Origin: Neelides folsomi
Lineage: Eukaryota; Arthropoda; Collembola; Neelipleona; Neelidae
Assembly (NCBI GenBank): GCA_034687125.1
Contig: JAQGBZ010000225.1
Span: 1-64,000 of the forward strand
Direction: 5' to 3'
Length of the DNA: 64,000 nucleotides
In this document: positions 26,801 to 40,364 of the stretch, one piece after another
How the letters are laid out: the number at the start of each line of letters is the position of its first letter
How positions within the stretch are numbered: the stretch's first letter is position 1
Program-made: the position numbers and the translations under genes
The notes under the pieces: generated by a model
Seen by the model: only the letters and a program-made list of their open reading frames with translations
Databases searched by the model: none
Told to the model about the DNA's origin: nothing

Positions 26801-29159
26801 TGTGTTTAATACCCCCTCAATTCAATGCACTTATCCAAAACTCATGACAGAACAGTAGGCTAATGTGCTTATGAAAGCGGAAGCTAAATATCTGAGAATA
26901 CATCAGGGTAATGGGCTTAAATTTAATACTTCGTCAATAGTAAATATTATGAACACAATTAAGTGCATAGCATAAACCTCACTTCCGAACTGGCTATATT
27001 AAATTATATAAAATCATCAATGTCCTATTATGATCGTATCAAGCAAATGTAAATTCTTTTGTTTAGATTTTGGTTTCGGATCCTCGTGAAAAGTTGACTT
27101 AACTAACTTTATAAATATAGATCGAATTGCGGGTCGATAAAGCTTAATAATAAAAATTTTAACCCCACCAGGCCATATGTTAATAATAGGTAATATATTA
27201 TTGATTCTTAAATTATTTTATAAAATTTAATTATTTAATTATCAATCAACCCACCAGGATAATTCCATCTTCGCCGGAACTTTTTACGGTTGCTCCGAAC
27301 CATTGGTTAGATTTTTCATCTATTTGCTTCCCCTCCACTTGGTTGTTCCCTGGAAAAAAAGAGAGGAATTTATTACTTAATATTAATTCCGTGTCATTGG
27401 TGAAGCTGGCCAGACTGGAACTTGGGTTCGTATTTTATTGGCTTTTGACACTCCATTGGACGGTGGGGACTCTTGCATAGGGATTTCTTTTGTTTCTGAG
27501 GGGTCTGTGCCTCTGCACTTCCAACTCCTGCCCTTGTGCTCCTCCCATAAATATTTATGAGAAATGTTTTTATCATCAGGGAGAGATCAACATCCACATG
27601 GTCGTGAAGGTTCCTTCAAATGGCTCAACGAACGTCTCATCCCGGATATTTATAGCCATTTACTATTTTCCCAATAATATCTCCCTTTGAGGCTCCTGGT
27701 CTCAACAGATCGTTATATTCGTCTCTGACTCCGTTTTGGTGCTGGGAAGTTGGGAGTCAGATGTGTGGGTTATCTTTCTCAGGTGCTTCACCTTGCGGTC
27801 TCATGCACCTGACTCGGACCGGGATCGTCGGCGGATCAGTTGTTATCAGATCTCTCTCCTTAGCGGCCTCTTTCATATCTCCTCTTTTGTCCAAGTTTTT
27901 ATTAATCAGAGAGGGGGAGAATGGTTCAGGTGAAGAGGTTTCATTTGGTGGCATGGAGATGACTTATGGGGAGGCGGAGGGACGGACCCTTCACTTCATC
28001 TTCACTCCCTTTGGTTCACAATCTCTCATCTTTCGGCTCCGGATTCTTTGAGAGTCAATGAATGAGTGGGATTAGTGGCCTGGATTGTCGTAGGAGTTGG
28101 CCGCTTGAGGTATTTCATTTTCCTATATTTCCTCTTAGGCAATGTCGTCACTCTCCCCACCAACACCCTTCTTGCTCAATCCTAATAAATAAAGGGAGGG
28201 CTCTCTGAGAGCCAGATATTTGAAAAACACTTTCTGTGTTAGCTGACATAAAGATAGTTGAGTCGTCCTCACTCTTCCAAAACAGAAATCCGTGAATGAT
28301 CACTTTTCTTCTCCACAAGATTTCACCATGCTCAAAACTAGGGTCATATATTTAAAACCTCTCTTGTATGAGCAGAGGGAGGACGAAGTTATACATAGAG
28401 AATCGCTGCGGAAGGATTGAGTGAGTGAGGAAAAACAGAAGACATTATGGCCTTACTCGAACTCGCCTCTTCGAGTTCTTCCCTTTGCACTTTCGGCCCA
28501 TATAAGTATGGTCTGATAACGATAAGTTATAGGAGTAGGTTAAACACTAAATAAGTCAGACCAGAGGCAGGGTGAATCCAGGAATTGTCATTATTTTAGA
28601 AAGGGTGAAAACAAAGTCGACCGACCTTGCCTGTCAAAGGGGACCAATTGACATGTGTCCCGGGCGACGGAACTGCAGCGGTAAACTGCCCCGGCTTTTC
28701 GAACTCCCGGCTGTCTTGAGTCTCCTTGGGGGGCTCCGACGAGAATCCTGAAACAAAATTTGGAATTCTAAAAAGAAGCTCGAACACCTCGTGCCTTAAG
28801 TACTTGTTAACATTTATGGGGAATTAAACGTTCAGCATGGTACGCGTTTGACGACTTTTCCAGGTCGTTTATTTAGCATGGGGTTGGAGGGATTGGGGAC
28901 CACCACAACAACAATGCCATTTACTGCGCCAACAACATTAACTTGGGAGTTTAAGTGGGAACCCGGGAAGAACCCGGCAGACTTGCCATGAGATATTTGA
29001 GTCCTTGTGCTGAGCGACGGAGAAGCCGAACATGCTTCCGGGAGGCCCTTGATGCGTGATGGCACTCGGCACATCCACGTTGAAACCATGTCCGAGCCCG
29101 AGGAGGAAGATGAGGACGAGAGAGATCTCGGCCCAAGAACGACACGAACTCATGATCAC
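11849..29159 (-). CDS. if: Integrin alpha, PS2/RGD-binding class
   Basis: Nineteen exons in transcription order: 29159-28987, 28747-28626, 27349-27255, 25360-25240, 25130-25069, 24424-24376, 22118-21943, 21558-21349, 20680-20578, 20459-20350, 18508-18372, 17728-17562, 17195-17047, 16865-16669, 16324-15732, 14693-14290, 13644-13465, 12473-12243, 11947-11849; 1125 aa. A signal peptide opens the protein. A seven-blade FG-GAP propeller follows, with Ca-binding loops [18 protein letters not shown] and DLDGNQYPD and a degenerate fourth, [37 protein letters not shown] and GSWYWQGQLYSQ place it with the PS2/alpha-V/alpha-5 class, and there is no inserted I domain. Thigh and calf domains follow, then a furin site RRTKR/G at residues 960-965, a membrane span at about 1070-1092, and the cytoplasmic KCGFFKR motif. 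It pairs with a beta subunit as a matrix receptor linked to actin. Intron 1 uses a GC donor. Subclass is by motif resemblance; the integrin call itself is certain. Confidence 0.96.
22119..24375 (-). other. Integrin intron 6, largest intron block
   Basis: A 2.26-kb intron between the 49-bp exon 6 and exon 7. 22700-23650 is AT-rich; 23650-24375 is less so. I find no coding signal on either strand. The other integrin introns over 300 bases (12474-13464, 13645-14289, 14694-15731, 18509-20349, 20681-21348, 21559-21942, 25361-27254, 27350-28625) are likewise empty of anything I recognise. Confidence 0.6.
28985..28986 (-). promoter_or_regulatory. GC-type splice donor of integrin intron 1
   Basis: The minus strand reads TCATG/GCAAGT at the exon 1 end. 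Splicing here leaves two bases that join the first base of exon 2 to make Trp, giving NISW-ILVGAP, the conserved first propeller blade. No GT donor nearby keeps this frame and spacing. GCAAGT is the consensus for the minor GC-AG class handled by the major spliceosome. Confidence 0.85.
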
Positions 29160-32100
29160 CTTCTTCTTAATTACTGGGATTTACGATTTCATTAACACTT
29201 CACTCCCCATCACAGAACAAATCCACGTGGTCACTGGGCGAGCTACGACTATAATGGGCAATTAATTAAGTGGGGTCGGACATTGCGCTCTGGTCGTGTA
29301 TTTATGGGGGAGCGTGGAAGGAGTGAAGAATTGAAATGTACGTGGCAAGAACCGGAGGAACACTGAAGCTCCCTTTTCTTCGTACGCCTTTCATTTCGCC
29401 TACACTTCCACAAGTCTTACCTTACAACTTTACATGTACACACATAGAGACAACACCCACATGTAGACGGGGGCCTTCTGTCCTCTCCTCTCGCACTCCT
29501 CTCGAGGGAACGACGAGTTCTTCGTTCAGGAGGGCATTCAGAGACTACCAGATTCAACTAAATCTGTTGGCAAGATGGGTCGTCGGGGGCTTTTCTCGGT
29601 ACAGACCCGAGCCGGAAGTATAAACGCCCAAAAACAACAGGAGACTGAAAATCCTACTACCATAGGCCCACCACTCATTATCTCTCTCCCCATTACTCTT
29701 CATTCATTTTCCTATTAAACCCGCGAGTTTCGGCCTAATTCTCCCTCGTCTCGCCCTTCGCATCGGAGAACTCTCATCAAATTACCATCCTTTATCTTCA
29801 TTTCCCCATGACACGAATCCCGCCGTCTCATCGAACCTCCACATCATGCAAATATTCCATAATGAAATGCAATCATATGGATTGGCCCTCCTTTCCCAAA
29901 CGAGAATTTTATGGGGAGAGATGGGAGATATGTAAAGAAGGTGGGAAATCAGAGGGTGAACAACGGATCCAACGTGGTCGGCCCATCTCGCCCCATGGAA
30001 AACCCAACCGCCCTTCGGTCCAATCTTGTCGAGTAAGGCGGATGGAGTTTCCATGTAGAAAAGGCATAAAAGTGAGTAATTCATCTCCTCCGATATAAAA
30101 TAGGCATACTGGACAAGGAATGCATAAGGAGGACCAATAAAGGCCGACTCGTCAAATTGCTGAATGAAAGGAATGGTCTCGGAGTTATGATATACTTCGC
30201 TTTGCCCGCACGTGCGGGCTAACTTTCTTTGACCACAATCGGCCCACGCTGAATCACTTTGGGAGGCAGAGCCATTTGAGGCGAATAAAAAAATTTGTTT
30301 AGGGGGGACAAATTCATTAGTCTTTCTTCAATGTAAGCAATTACATTGGTCATACATTATATGGACTCCACATCTGCTTATGAGGAGTGATGGGGAATGC
30401 GAGGGAGTAAAATCCTTTTACTCAAAATAAATTTGCAATTAAAAGAGGAAAGATTTCATTACACAAAGTGAAAGAGAACTGTTGAGGGAAGATTCAATGG
30501 AGCAAGTTTGACCTTATTCTCCGTTGATACACATTAGAGATTGGCAAGTGATCCGCTTTGCGCAAAAGAATCAAACTCTCCGGAAACTTTGGCATTAGCA
30601 TTTACAATTTACACCGACTGTACGTACGCAGGGAATATGTAAGTTGTTCCGATGACGCTAAACCCATATATAAAATACATTATATCGATGGGCTTTGGGG
30701 AAAGACCCCTGAATAGTTAGATTTGGTTTTGGGGATGATTGAATCAGAGTGAGGAATAAATGGGTCTCATGAGGAGAGGGAAGTGAAGAGAGCGCTTTGG
30801 GAAAACTGAGGAAATGTCATGGCAAATCCCAATTAGAATTTGCAGTGTGTTAACCCATATAGAGAGACAACGCATCCCACAATAAATTCAATTGACGTGT
30901 GGTGAGTATGGTAATCGCAAGAGCTTCGTCCGTTCTAAAACTTTGTCCAGGGCGAAAGGGAGAAAATGCATCATTGGAGGGCTATTCTTTGTATATTAAA
31001 TAGCGAATTACACTTTCTCATCCCTCCATTGTGGAATTAAATGGTGGGTACAAATAAGGGAAGGAGAGGATTTATAGGAAAGTAGGCAAAACTCCCACAG
31101 CCTTTCGTTGCTAGAGCCAAGAAGATCTTTCACCTCGAGAAGCTTCACTAAATCGTCACATCAAGCCACATTCATTTCATCTAAACACTCTTCTTGACTC
31201 ACCGACTCAGGGAGTAGCTCGGGGTCATTTTTAGACCTCGTCGAACCTCCCACAAGCTGTCTCTCCTCCGCAACTCTGAACAACCATTCAAATATGACAT
31301 GTGGTGCATGTGCCAATTCATCTCTCGATGGCCGATGATGGCTACTAAGGGTCATTACCCATTTTGGGTCCTCCTTAATGGCAAAGGCTTCATAAACATT
31401 TGTGACAGTTTACATTTCTTTGAATTCTCTCGCCGCTCTTTAATTGGATCTCGCCTTCGAGTGCGGACCTGATGATGGGAATAAATGGGAAGGATGGAAC
31501 CTCACCTCGGACCATACATAAGGAAAGATGAGTTGAAAATTAATGGGCGAGACTCATTGGAATTGCAGTGTGGGTCTCAAGAACCCTTTATCTCACTGTG
31601 TGATTCATGTTTATTTTACTCCAACGCGCCTTGTACGATTCTCAATCTTACTATTGAGGGAGGGGGGAATTTGATGAGGGGTCGCCCCTTTGGTTATTAA
31701 AGAACGTGTAAGAGAGAAGCTTATTATTGAATGAATAAAAGACTTGTGAGAGGTTCAAAGCTTCTTGGACCTCAGGAGCTCCTGAGTTCAACGAGAAGAA
31801 TATTTGATTCTATTCATTGAGGTTTGATGCGGCTGAGATAGGAGTCAACCGCCGGTTGGAACTTGTCCTCCTGCCCAAATTGAGCCAACTGGAAATTGAG
31901 AGTTGGGGTGAAAAGAGCTGAGTAATTTTTATGACAAGAGCAAGGTCCTCGTGGAGAAGCGTATTCAATAATTAACAGGTGGTGGTATATCTAAAGGACT
32001 CCAAACCCTCTTGCGTGGTTGGGGGAGACAGGGAGAGGCGACTTCCTTCAACCTCGCTACAATCCCTAAAGGAAAATATGCTACAAGGAAACCATCCGCT

Positions 32101-35100
32101 GATGACGTCAACCACCACACCGCCTGGCATTTCCAAGAGTCCGAACCGGACTTCAGACCCACTTCCGTACTCTCATTCTATCATTGTCAAACTGGGCAAT
32201 GGAAAAATAACATCATGGGTCATTTTGTGGAAGACGAGGCTCATCAATTGGTCCGTATCGTCCAGTTCCCTCCATTCCTATCTGTATATAGGAGTCATAA
32301 CAAATATTTTGCAAGTTTTTTCTACTTTGGATCAACATTGCACTCCCCTTCTCCCTCCTTCAGTGTGCAATTGTAGGCGAGCTTTGTTCTTGGGACCTCT
32401 TATATCATCCGCCTCTCATTCGCAATCCGGTGTACCCATATGTGGAAAATGGGGCCGCCGATGCTGTTAATCATTCATGAAGGAACGAAGACTTCGAAGG
32501 AGCCTCAAATGATCCAACTTCAATTTCCCATCCCATTAACTCCGCTCCACTGGCTTTACAAATTCAAAATTGGAATCAACCCTTGTTAACTGTATCAATT
32601 CGTTTGTGTCTTCGACGGAGGAAGGAAGAATATTTCTTCGTTAACTCTGCTCTCTTCTTTGACCAACAATTATTTTTGTTTCACGTCGAACGCATCATGA
32701 CAATACCTTCATGGGCTATGCATGTGGTGGAGGAGGATATTGATGGGAAGGGGAGATACATAAATTACTCCGAGGAGGACCGTGGCTGACCATTCAACCA
32801 TGTATTATTAGGGGAAGATGAGAATGGGACAAAAGGCTGTTGATGAATGGGGTCCCATTAACGCCTTTATGTGTTTTTAATTTTCTATTCCTCGTCTGTC
32901 CGAGGGCAGAGCGAAACCCTCGTGTCTTCCACAAGGTGTCCAAGAAAGGCAAAGAAGTGAGAAGAGGAAAATGAGTTCCCCGTCCGCCCTCTCTAATTAC
33001 TTGACATGATATGATTGGGCCTCAATTGTGGGCCTCAGTGGCCGGAGCGGATCGATGGGTTCGGGATCACTTTAAAGAGCCCTTAGAAATTGCCAAGAGA
33101 TGAAGGATGAGGACAGAAGGATCATTACGGCGTTGGAACCACGGCAGGTGGTCCCCCAATTATGCACGCCATTTAATACGTCGCCTTCACTCTCTCACCC
33201 TTCAATATCCCACATTATGATTCATTTGACATTTAGGAATTTCTCTCTGCGGACTCTTCGCTCCGCCGCCCTCACCTTCTTTTTATTAATTTTTACATGA
33301 GGTCTTGTGTCCGAATCCCAGAGGATTTGAATCTTGCTGTGTCACCGACCTCCAATAGGAAATTATTTTCTTATTTTACTTCCGAGTAGGTGTAAACAAT
33401 TTCAATTGGACACGATGAGGAACAATTTCTCCTGATTGTTATTAATGTCGTACGAGAAAACATACGGCATGAGGATAAATAGATGTAAGAATAGAGTGTA
33501 ATTAATTAAGCATATAGGAAAGTGATTGCATCACTATTTACAATTAGTCAAAGTAAATACGGATAGCCTTCCTCTTATGTAAATACATTGCTTTGTAAAA
33601 GAGCAACACATAAATACACATTACCTACTCCTGAAGGCATTGCAAAAAATGTTTAAAAAAACTTGTTACATAAACCCAAGTCATAAATCCAAAATTGCCG
33701 ACAAGCAATTATTGTTAGTAATTCAGTAAATCTGTTAAATAAACAAAGAAAGAAAAGGTAAACTTTTGATAATGCTAAAGATGAAATAATTTGTTAATTT
33801 AATTTCCTTCATGAAGATATAATTCAGATATGAAGATATTCCAATAATGTTTTTTTTATCAAAATGAGGATCTATTTACTTACCTAAATGGCTTCAGCAA
33901 TTTGCTCGATAAAACATTATTGACTTTTAAAATTATAAGTTATGCGTAATATAGTAGCTTAATTTAAATTTTAATGATTTTAGCGTGGTTCATGGTTCAT
34001 TATAATTTGATTTGTAATTTGGTAAACTAACTATACATATTTAGTATAAATACCAAAACTCGTTTAAAACATGATCCATCTTATTTGATCGTATCATTAA
34101 ATAGAAATTGATCTTGTTTTTATACAAAATGCATGGCGGGTAGATGATCTAAATGTAGACAAAGGCAGAACTCCCAAGATTAAAAGGTGAAACCGAAAGT
34201 GCAGAAGCGTTAAAATTGAACTTGAAACAAAAATTCAGAATCACGATTTGGAATACATTATCAGAATATTTTAAACTTAATGGTATCCACTCGTGTAATT
34301 TCCCAAAGTACGCTTGGTGTTGCATGAAGTCTTGCTTTGTATAATAAAAGTGTTGAATTATGAAAAGAGAATTTATATAAGTATGAGATACGATACGAGC
34401 ATTATGAAGCCATTGAGTATAAATGGGTTGATGTCGAATGTTCAAAAGATTAATATTTGGTAAGTGAATTATTCTAGCTACTGGCAAGGCCTGGAATTAA
34501 TGCACCGATGCCGATAAAAGAAGAATATAAATTCTTCAAATACTCCAATGAATATTTAGGAAAGCCTCGGAGGAATCATTATAAAAGACCTCATCTCGTA
34601 TCCTTTTATATAGAATTCGACGTCCTAACTGTAGTCCTGTAACATGGCACATATGAAAAAAGCAATAATCCAATCACCTTAATCTACATAGGTGTATTCC
34701 ACCTACTAAAATAATGACTCTGGAGTTCGACAGTAGATGAAATCGATACTCAGACCTCTGAGATGAGATAATAAACTCGAGCCGAAAATTCCAATGTGAA
34801 GGAAGAAAAAATGATTTAACACCAACGTGGCAATAAACAATACATCTTTATTAATACCTTTCTCAACATTATCTCTTATAAGAGCAGAAAGAAGAATCTG
34901 GTTACATGATTACACATAGACAACTCGGGCAAAGACTCCCTTTTCCAATCACAAAGGTGATGATTAAAAGAAGGAGAGAATTAGTGGATATAACAAAATC
35001 GATCATAGTTCCTATCTTTACATTATTAATGGCTTCATTCTCTTCTACAGTGACGGGCACGGGCTTTTTTTTCCTCAAAGAGACCCAACATGATTTGCAC

Positions 35101-35273
35101 TTTACTCTACTTAGCTTCCCTATCACTGATAAGAATAGCGCTGACTAATCCTTTGCTTATTCACTTCACTCATTATTAAAGAAGTATTTCACATTATTAT
35201 TTTTTTAAGGATTTCGGCATGATGAAAGAACCAATATAATAAACTATTTTAATTTTTTTTAAATTATGACTTT
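29160..35273. other. Gene-less stretch between integrin and mitofusin
   Basis: About 6.1 kb with no supportable gene. 29160-33400 is clearly less AT-rich than the neighbouring deserts and carries several overlapping chance frames on both strands, the longest being 162 aa at 31979-32470 with no family resemblance. 33450-34900 is AT-rich. This is the 5' side of the integrin gene, so promoter, untranslated first exon and enhancers may lie here. A 16-bp perfect palindrome centred on an E-box is at 30204-30219. The mitofusin 3' untranslated region is next to 35274. Confidence 0.5.
30204..30219. promoter_or_regulatory. 16-bp perfect palindrome with CACGTG core
   Basis: GCCCGCACGTGCGGGC reads the same on both strands and contains a canonical E-box, the site for bHLH dimers of the Myc/Max/USF type. 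It lies about 1.05 kb upstream of the integrin start codon. No binding evidence is available from sequence alone. Confidence 0.35.
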
Positions 35274-38200
35274 CTAATTTAACTTGAGATACGTGCTATC
35301 AAAAGCATCCAACTCACTTGTTAAATAATTTGCCTTATTTTTATGAATTTTTGCTGCTGCGGCGAGTTCACCGAGTTTTGTGATCTCGACCTCCAATTCT
35401 TTGATCTCACTCTCCATTTCAAAAGTAGAAGAATCGACCAAGTGACAGAGGCGTGCAAAGGTGGAGGAAAGTTCCTGCTGAACTTGATGACTGCAATTTG
35501 CCGATGTGAGGTCAACGATGAGGCGAAGTTTCCTCGTAGCATGATCAACATATTGTCTCTTGAACTCTCGCTCCTTCGCTTTATTTGTCCAAGTTATTCG
35601 TTCGTATATGTAAAGTCCTCCGTATACGATCCCAGTCACTGCGATCACTCTCCACCCGACGGCTTTCAACAGCTGCATTCCAACCAAAAGACAATAAACA
35701 CCACTGATCTAAAATTGAATAATAAATTTTATTTACCATTCCCGCAATGAGAAGCCCTCCCATGGTTCCTTGAGATGCACAGGCTCCCAAGAGAATTCGC
35801 GAATATTGGGCCAAATCTTCTCCCGAAGGATTGAATGCAAATTCGTTCATTGGGGTCATGGGAGTTGATGGAGCGAGCGGAAGTCCTCTTGATATCTAAA
35901 ATATGTTCCATGTATAAATATTTGTAAATAAATCTCCTTTGAACTCATTAACATGTATTTATCAATATGGAAAGTATTAATCACAGATTACAATAAATGA
36001 TAAACTTACATGGTCATTTTTGTATCCATCAAAGATAGGTGGAGGTTTGTTCCTTGGATTATGTCTCCCAAGAATACGATTAAATAGGGCAGTGAGTCCA
36101 AATGAAAATTTGAAGGAAATATCTTCCTTGAAGTCACTGCATAAATTATCACAATTAAGTCGATAAAGGACTTCAAAGGGTTCCTTTCGTGGTAGCAAGT
36201 TCATGGACACATTCCTTTTGTCAACAGGTAATAGGGCAGCCATTCTGTCCGTCATTTCTTTTTGAGAACTCTCCATATTGAGGGCAAGGGCCGTTGAAAG
36301 TCTTCCTCGTAGATTTGATCCTAATCCTTGTTCAACGTGAGCATTCAATTCCTTTTTGAATACAGAAATTACTAAAAGGTCAGAATGAAATGAAGCATTG
36401 AATTCATCGACCAGGACGCCCAATCTCCGAATCTCTTCATTGAGAGCTTGCGACACTTTGCACTCAACGTCTTCCACCATTTGCCTAATTTTGTCTTTCA
36501 TTTCATGAGTTAACACTTGAAGTTGTTTGTCGGTGAAATGAACTTTATCCCAAAGTTCCTTATAACTTAGCTTACACTCGGCTTGAAGTTTATGAGATGC
36601 TAAGAAGATATCATCCAACAGTCCCATAATTTCTCTAAAATGAATAAATAGATCACTTAATTTTAACTACTTAAATTAATATTAATTGGAGTTATATAAA
36701 TTATTTATAATATCAATCATTTTCCAATTTTAAACTGGGGTATAAAGATAACTAATAAATAAGGAATTTATTTCTGTTATTAATTGCATTCCAAAATCAT
36801 TAACTTTGAACTATTTACATAGGGCAATTAAAACAAACAAATTAAATTATAATTGAATTTTGATTGGGCATTAACCTGACAATGTGTTTTCCTCTGTGCG
36901 AATGCTGTTCAAACTTTGTTTTAACTGCAGACTTTGATATACATTCTTCAAATTTTCTCTCAAAATTTTGAAATTCAAGATATCTTGCAGAAAATCCTTC
37001 GGCAAATGACGGAGCTAGTAAATTTTAATTAAGTCAAAAATTTCTATTAGAATTTCATGATATATGATTATTAAATATTAAAATGTGAAGGTTGAGGTTG
37101 ATGGAAGTCATTTATAGAATTTCTTTATGCATTGCATGTAAATTTGCATTTACGTGGAGAAGTAGGACCCTTTTGCTTCTGGAGTCGAGATAAAAGAACT
37201 TCCTTAGCAGACACGAAGAATATTCGCTCGAGTGCTTCTTCTTTTGTAGCCACTTTTAATTCTTTAACCAGGAAATCGGACGTTCGCTCCAAGTGCTGAG
37301 CTCTCACCTTAAATAAAGTTAAAATGATATTAGTTTCAGATAGATCGCATAACGCATCGCTGTAAAGCTTTTAGCGAGATAAAGAAGAATGTATTGCTTT
37401 TAAAAAACAAAATAATTTCTATCAACTAGACATTGATGGAATATTTTTAATTCAATGGGATACAATTCTCATTCGCTTTCTTCAATATCTTCAAAAATGA
37501 AATAAATTTTGCATGCATCGCTTCAATATTTTTAAAGGCTTTGGCTTAATTGTATTGAATTGAAGTTGAAGTGCACATGTAAATTATTGATTATTACTAG
37601 CAAAGTTCTCATTCAGTGTATTATTTGTGAATGTATAATTAGGTATCTTGCGGAAATATTGGCTTGCGGAATAATTGACATTTATTTGAAAAATCATTAG
37701 CCGTCAAGCATTCCATAGTTCATTTTGTTAATACCTGACTAGAATTTATTGGCTGCATTTTATATAACAGCAAAATCATTAAAAATTTGAAATAAGTTTT
37801 ATAATAAAGTTAGTAAAAATATAATTATAATTAATTGGAAATATTTAATTCTGAATAAAAAGATGTTTTTTTAAAGTACCTGGTCAAGATACTCTGGTTC
37901 AGAAGCTGACGCGTCCCAACGGTTGTTTAAGATGAAAATATTTGGTTTTGAAAGCCTAGTTGAAACTTTATGGAAAAAGTTCTTTTCCTATTAACATAAA
38001 AACCATTATTAATTTACAACATTGTCAACATACCAAAAAACACAGCCTCACCAATGCGCAATTAATACGTATCTTGTTTTAGTAAATCATAAAGTTGTGA
38101 TTTGTGATTATTAAATTACTATTAATGCTGTTATAAAATTGATTAATTTAAATAGTACTTACAGTGACCATTAAAGTTGACTCTGAATTTGCTACCAGAA

Positions 38201-39060
38201 CAAATACATCCGCGTCCAGGCAATGTTTATCAATCCATTCGTCCAAATTAGGTGAAACGTCAATTCCAGGAGAATCAACAAAAACCACGTCGTCCCTCAA
38301 CAATGGACACTTCTCTTTTGGCCAGAATATTCGGACTAGACTATTTTCTGTGAGCTTTTCTTTGCAAAGAGCATTTGCTAACTGTCCAACTGACTCGACA
38401 TTGTGTTTATCTTCTGAATCTTCCAAGACTAGAAACGCTTCTCCTGGAAGTTCTGATCCTGAAAGTCAAGAAGGTAATGTTGAATTTAAACACATGTTTA
38501 CTTATATTTATAAACATTACGACATTTTCTTTAACAATTTCGTAAAGAATTTCTTTACCTTCGACTTGTAAAAAGCAGCTTGTCGTGTGACCAATTCCAC
38601 TTGGTAATATTTTATCTTTTAGCATAGAGTTAATAACAGTTGATTTCCCATTTGAAGTTCTGCCGAAGAAGGCAACTTTCATGTGATCTCGAGCTAAAAC
38701 CTCCCGAATCCCACCAACTTTATTCAGATTTTCTTGAATTTCAGAAATATTTTTAGGAGAGACGATTCCTTTTTCAATTGGGATTTCTAAAGGAAATTTT
38801 GAAAGGTTATACTTTTATAACAATGAATTGTTTGCTATATTTATTTAATTTAATTTTATTTGTTTAAAATGTGATATCCTACGGTTAATGAAGGCTGCTG
38901 TTTCGGTCACATAAGATTCGATATCTTCAAACTTCTCATTGATGTTCTTCTTGGCCTGAACAAACATCTGAAGAGGGGAATGATTAATTCCGTCGCCGTC
39001 CCCAATATGATGGGCATGCCTTCCATCCATCACTGACACTGATCGAGCGTAAAGTGACAT
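35274..39060 (-). CDS. Marf: Mitofusin (mitochondrial outer-membrane fusion GTPase)
   Basis: Nine exons: 39060-38883, 38786-38559, 38458-38163, 37987-37880, 37307-37154, 37014-36876, 36634-36010, 35895-35737, 35672-35274; all GT-AG, 761 aa, normal for the family. The dynamin-type GTPase has P-loop GRTSNGKS at residues 101-108, switch threonines in IGHTTS, DSPG at 197-200 and NNRWD as the base-specificity motif. [13 protein letters not shown] leads into the first heptad-repeat helices. Two closely spaced membrane helices in exons 8-9 (about 605-655) end in [18 protein letters not shown], and the C-terminal coiled coil keeps [18 protein letters not shown] and ends YLKLN. It tethers and fuses outer mitochondrial membranes and is the target of Pink1/Parkin in other animals. 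All catalytic motifs are intact. The first ATG is used; nothing upstream suggests a longer frame. Confidence 0.97.
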
Positions 39061-40364
39061 TTAGAGCGTTTTAATGTTCCTTTTATATTTTCACAATGCG
39101 AAGAATGCGTGACGATAACAGCCAAATAATTTGAAATGGTATCTTTAGTTAAACAAAAATCCTGCTTCCTGAAATTAAAGATTTTCTTAATTGATAAAAC
39201 CAAACATAATAGGCCATATTTAACAAAAAGCAATTTATAGTTCAATAATATATGCGATAATTGAGGTTGAACAGTTCGAGTCAGCAATTTCCAAAATGTA
39301 AATATTACATCATTATATAATACTTATAAAACTGAAAATAAACTATACTGTAAAAAATGATAAAATAAAAATTAGCTCTAGCTATCATGCATACACAGAG
39401 AGCATGAAGGTAAATATCGTAACAAAGTTTAATTATTTCATGTTTAACCAGTGTAATGTTTTATAAAATTGTTTACCTGTGCAATTGTTGTTTTCTTCAT
39501 TTGTCAGTCTTAAAAATTGTTATATTAAATCTAGGCGCACGATATAATAATAAGTAATATGGAGTAATTAATAGTAAATAATAAATCTCAAGTGTATTAC
39601 TAACAATATTTAATTGTGATTAAAAATTAAAACATGATTTTCAAATTGATAAAGTTAGTAAAGTGTTAAATTTGTATTTAGTTCATGAATCTAAATTTCG
39701 TCTTCCATGCTTTCACCTTGAAGAAAGGATTTAGCTCGCTGTGTGTGCTGCTTTGTGCGTATGAGAATTTAGGTCTGGGAGTTGAGAATGTACGAATTCT
39801 ACAAAGTGTGCAAAATTTCAATATTGGAAAGTATTGAAAGCATAGGCGCCACCCTACATTAACATTTATCTTATCCTAATTATCGCCAGTAGTTGTGATT
39901 TTGCACTACCATTACAAGTGCAGTAGGGTATAAAGAGTAAAGACCATTTTCATGACGTGTTAACGAAACGACAGAACCCTTTTCCATGCTTGTGCATAAA
40001 TACTTTAATTTTTGCAGCAGACTCGTGTTGGAATAATTTTTTGCACTTTTTATTTTGAAATGATATATTGGTATTTTTTGGTTTGACATCTTGAGCCCAT
40101 TGAATCATTGAATCTTTTATCGTACCTCATTAGTACTTTCACCCGTACATTATGCACTTGAACTTAAATAATAATAGGCATGTAAACTTTTTGTGTGCAA
40201 TTTTTTACAAAAGTGCTTGTTGTGTATGTCATATGAAGCTCTTTTAAAGAATAAATATATTGTATAACCAATATGATTAAGTATATGATTAATAAAAAGC
40301 ACTGAATAGGCGCGATTTAAAAATAATAAATAAAGTTTACGTTTATTAACGTTTATTTGGTTTT
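39061..40364. other. Spacer between mitofusin start and secreted-protein gene
   Basis: About 1.3 kb, AT-rich, holding the mitofusin promoter and 5' leader and the 3' untranslated region of the small secreted-protein gene. Two open frames (39030-39287 and 39880-40089, minus) have no family resemblance and look like chance. Confidence 0.5.

Noticed and set aside
31979-32470. 162-codon plus-strand frame overlapping another 121-codon frame
   Set aside because: No family resemblance, no splice partners, and two long frames on the same DNA are expected by chance in a GC-balanced block with few stops.
35343-35750. 135-codon plus-strand frame
   Set aside because: Antisense shadow of the mitofusin C-terminal exon.
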